Below are positions 60,624 to 64,000 of a DNA stretch of 64,000 nt, in pieces. A model generated the notes under the pieces. That model saw nothing but the letters and a program-made list of their open reading frames with translations. It was not told the DNA's origin and made no database searches. Position 1 is the stretch's first letter. Each line of letters opens with the position of its first letter. The position numbers and the translations under genes were made by a program. Where the stretch lies: NCBI GenBank assembly GCA_026874595.1, contig CM049312.1, forward strand, positions 29,441,456-29,505,455. Reading direction: 5' to 3'. The stretch comes from Sipunculus nudus. Taxonomy: Eukaryota; Annelida; Sipuncula; Golfingiida; Sipunculidae.

Positions 60624-60790
60624 GGGGCCTGGACAAATGAGTGGTAAAATGCTCGGCCTTCTCTGCTGGCAACCCGGGTTCGATTTCCGGCGTGGTGTTA
60701 AGAGTGGATTGATGTGGCCCGTCCAAGGTTGGTGGTTTTCTCCGGGATCTCCTGTTTCAATGTTAATTAAATAAAGTTTATATTTATAGG
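60624..60790 (+). mobile_element. tRNA-derived SINE, copy 2
   Basis: It starts GGGGCCTGGACAAATGAGTG, then GTAAAATGC (box-A-like), with box B GGGTTCGATTTCC near 60678. A GGTGGTTTTCTCCGGGATCT block and an AAATAAAGTTTATA tail follow. This is the better preserved of the two copies; the other is 36615-36790 on the - strand. It is not a functional tRNA gene because no cloverleaf with an acceptor stem forms. Confidence 0.85.
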
Positions 60791-62974
60791 ATTTCAAGGG
60801 TCTGTGTCTGAACATAGCATGCTCTACAATTCAATAGTTCTTAATTGACAGTATACTTCCAATTACTATTACTGATAATAATGCCCTGAAAAAAAGTGTG
60901 CTCTTTCTGTCATAATACCTCTGAGTGGTGAAAATAAATGTATTTTGAGTGAATAGAGGAAAGAGGCAAAAACTGTTAAGCCTGGTACTTCTACTAATAG
61001 TACTATACAACAGGGAAATATTGGAAACTAAACCATGGGCAAAGAAAGCATCAACTTGCAAATTAAATACAGAAGCTGAAAGAGGGAATGTTATATGCAT
61101 GTTTGTATCACTTTATACCAGCTGGTTCCAGTAAATCAATTTGTTTAATTACTGGCCCTTGAGGTTCTTACACTGAAAAGTAATGACCACAATTTCAATT
61201 TTTAAATACTGATTTTAAGCAAAGAGACTATTAAAGGCATACCATGACCAGAACGGACCTTTAAATGATGGGACAATTATGTTGATAAACACATCTAGTT
61301 GCAACACACATTAAATGCAGGCAACACCTGTGCCCGGTGTGTACATGTATGTAGATAGCTTGCTGCTATCTCTAGGCTATATAAAGTATATTACAATATA
61401 ATTGTTTTCACATACATGTTGAAACTATTCTATTATTCAGAAAATATAAAAAAAGTATCCATAACGCATGCAAGAGTGTGTGAACTAATTTAATGAAGTT
61501 CACCTGGCTGAATGATGAGATAGCACAACAGGTTTCCTTTGGCATAAGTATTTAAGTCAACCTAAAAGTGTTATGTGCACAACATATATACACTGAAAAG
61601 TATGGACAACGTTAGAAATATTCAGTTTGATGGTAGCTTTGACCACACACTTTTGCTTCCAATCGGCATGTTCTAAAGTGGTTCTTTGATTGCATGTGCA
61701 CAGCATTATTGCGGTAATAAATACTACAAATCTGCATTCTATGGAATACATGCCTCTGCCAAGTGGGAGGACCATACTGTGGGATGCTCCACATCTCCTG
61801 CTTGCATTCACTTTTTGGCCCATATTTTAAGGTTCGATCATGAAAAATTGATTCTACATTTGTGAATATTTCTTGATGATGTTCCTGAATGCAGATCATT
61901 AACTACTGTAGTCAGATCCAAAACAAAATCTATTTGATTTTTTACTGGCCTATTCCTGAAATTCCCTGAAAATTTCATGCAATTCCGAGCATGCCTGTAA
62001 GAGCTATGTAATGAACAAACACACACAAGAATGTGGATGTGAGCCCACTGACAGAGGCAACAAGAAAGGGGTAAAGCTGGCTATACTGGATTTAGAAGGA
62101 TTGCTGGCAATGAAGACATGCAGCACGTAAAATTAACGCCTGACCCCCTAAAATTGCAGGTAGTTTTCAGAGGGGTCCGGTAAATGTCAACCAGGCACCA
62201 GACCCCTTTTCAGGCATTTTTTTTACCATTCATGTTATTCTTACAAAAAGACAAGCGCAGGTCTGTTGACAGTTGTAATGTTACCCTTCTGACGCCAAAC
62301 TGAGTACACCGCCTGTGGGTTGGCTTGCTCTTAAAATAGAATTTTTCTATATATGGAAAAAATACTGGTAACCTATGATCACAAAAAGTTGTTTGCATAC
62401 AGTGTCATAGACTGGTAGCACACTAACACTCCTCTGGGCCAATTGTTTAGTTTTCTGCCTGAGAGAAGTAGATTAACAAACAACCATACAGGGTTGGATG
62501 GAATTCTGTGGGGTCCAGCAAATTATTTTGGGTACCTGACCCCATTCCGGATGGATAAAAAGTTTATTTTCTTCCCTGGACATGTATGGGTCATTCCGCA
62601 GTAAAATGAGCAATTACCTAAATATCTGGTCTCTCCTTATTCATTCATCAGCAAGTAGTTAAAGGTTTTACACAAATACATATAGTTAAATACCTTGGCA
62701 TGGGTTCTCCATCCATCCAAACTGAGATAATAAAGAATGGATTATTACTTGTGCAGGCCCGTCCCAATATATGCACTTTCAGACAAATAGCATGTCTCCT
62801 GAGCAAGGAGCTAATATATTAGGTCATTTGGTAGAGTAGATAAAGAACTCATTCATTATCTTAATTAGCTAAATTAAAATACACAATAAGGTGTTCAGAT
62901 TCCATTGTTGCTTGAAGCAATTGTTGCCTCTAACATTTTTTGCGAGCATTTCTGATCTGTCCCCCAGTTTTGAG

Positions 62975-63361
62975 TCAACTCCGTCACAAAAAGAATTATA
63001 TCCAAGCAAAATGACAGTTACATATTTATATCTATACAAAGCCAAATATAAAATGTTGCATGGACATACTTTATCCATGAAACACTGTTTTATACATAAC
63101 ATGTATCTAGTATCAGAAATGGAACCCTTTATGTCTTCATCCTGGAGGGTGGAAAATTAACGTGTCAACTCCGTCACAGCTTTTTCACCCTCATAAATAG
63201 ATAAATGGGTAAAATGTTATTATGTTCAAGAAAAACATGTGTTTTTTGTTCAAAATCTTTAATAACTGGCTTATAACGTGATTTTCAAAAAAATTATAAA
63301 TTAAAAATCAAGCATTTGTCAACTCCATCACAGTCAACTCCGTCATGTGATGGAGTTGACA
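62975..63361. repeat. Recurring TCAACTCCGTCAC motif with terminal hairpin
   Basis: GTCAACTCCGTCAC occurs at about 62975 and 63163. GTCAACTCCATCACA at about 63319 is followed by GTCAACTCCGTCA TG TGATGGAGTTGAC (63334-63361), a near-perfect 13 bp stem. The spacing of the copies is irregular. There is no readable ORF around it. Confidence 0.7.
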
Positions 63362-64000
63362 TGTCTGTATTTTGAGCACTGATTACTTAACAAAGCTTTC
63401 ACCATTATTATATATACTAATATATTGTATATTCCATTAGATTGCAACTATATTTTATGTGTAAGCTTAATTATTATTCAATTTATTTAGTTCCAGGCAA
63501 TATTAATGATTTATGAATTGGCTAACTAATGAAATACATTTTGGTATTCCCACCTGATACATCCACTGCTTTTTATATAACTGAATACTTTCATTTTTAA
63601 CAGCATGGGCAATTGGCAATCTAAATTATTTAAAAATAAAATGAAGCTAGATATGATACAGGGCATTCACTCTTGAAGCCTGTGTTCCATATAATCAATA
63701 AAGATATTCTTATGACCCCAGATGCATAGTGGTTTCATTCTGCTAAAGAGTGTCAGGCCTGTACCTTGAACTACAATATCCAAAGTCATTTAGAATACAT
63801 TTGCTAGATTTTGACAGCATTTAATACATCCTGTCCCAGCAGGAAAACCTAAGCATGTTGCAGCAGACTTGGTCAATTATTGTGCTATAATATATTTTTC
63901 ACTGTGGACATTAATCTGATTAATTATTCATATGTCCATTGTATGACATTTGATTGTAGACATGCTGCATAAAATAAAAAAAAAAAAATGGTGTCAATTC
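63362..64000. other. AT-rich non-coding end of window
   Basis: I see no exon, RNA gene or clear repeat here beyond homopolymer A/T runs. Confidence 0.4.

Noticed and set aside
60624-60700. A tRNA gene
   Set aside because: Box A and box B are present, but there is no matching acceptor stem. The sequence continues into a SINE body and tail shared with 36615-36790.

Overview
The window is eukaryotic, AT-rich and intron-rich nuclear DNA from an invertebrate. Very dense dispersed repeats, with arrays of roughly 155, 270 and 340 bp units, suggest a lophotrochozoan and most likely a marine bivalve. That taxonomic call is inference from repeat style and protein similarity. I found no rRNA, no functional tRNA gene and no CRISPR array.

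Two protein-coding genes can be assembled exon by exon with consistent splice sites and phases. On the + strand, 401-11515 carries the 3' six exons of ERAL1, the mitochondrial Era-like GTPase and 12S rRNA chaperone. Its P-loop and switch exons lie before base 1. On the - strand, 45098-19889 carries what appears to be the complete coding sequence of SPPL3, a signal-peptide-peptidase-like GxGD intramembrane aspartyl protease. It has 13 coding exons, 1254 nt and 417 residues, with the YD, GLGD and PAL motifs intact. The two genes converge tail to tail across about 8.4 kb (11516-19888) that must hold both 3' UTRs.

Most of the rest is transposon-derived. The commonest family starts with TTAGCTCAGCTGACT, which folds with AGTCATCTGAGCT. 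It continues with a (GTCC)n-like stretch and internal tandem units, and ends with TCAGCTGAGC, the GACCCATGGGTC palindrome and CTTGTTT. Subterminal inverted repeats, a microsatellite, central tandem repeats and a 3' hairpin together match the layout of non-autonomous Helentron elements (HINE/DINE-1 type). A second family starts with ATC-hairpin-GATACTATG and has the same layout with unrelated sequence. Cut-and-paste elements with TIRs are also present: Tigger/pogo-like, PIF/Harbinger-like by target site, and a 2.2 kb element starting CCGTAAATC. There are also two copies of a tRNA-derived SINE and several local tandem duplications.

The most informative region is 48503-56056, upstream of SPPL3. 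A minisatellite is interrupted by a CAGT-ended Tigger-like element (48609-55851). That is interrupted by a 2.6 kb HINE-like element, which is interrupted by a 3.3 kb HINE-like element, which appears to contain a fourth element of the second family. An independent uninterrupted copy of the 2.6 kb element at 2181-4780 shows the pre-insertion state. From 56057 to 64000 I see no coding exon, only repeats, a SINE and a recurring TCAACTCCGTCA motif.
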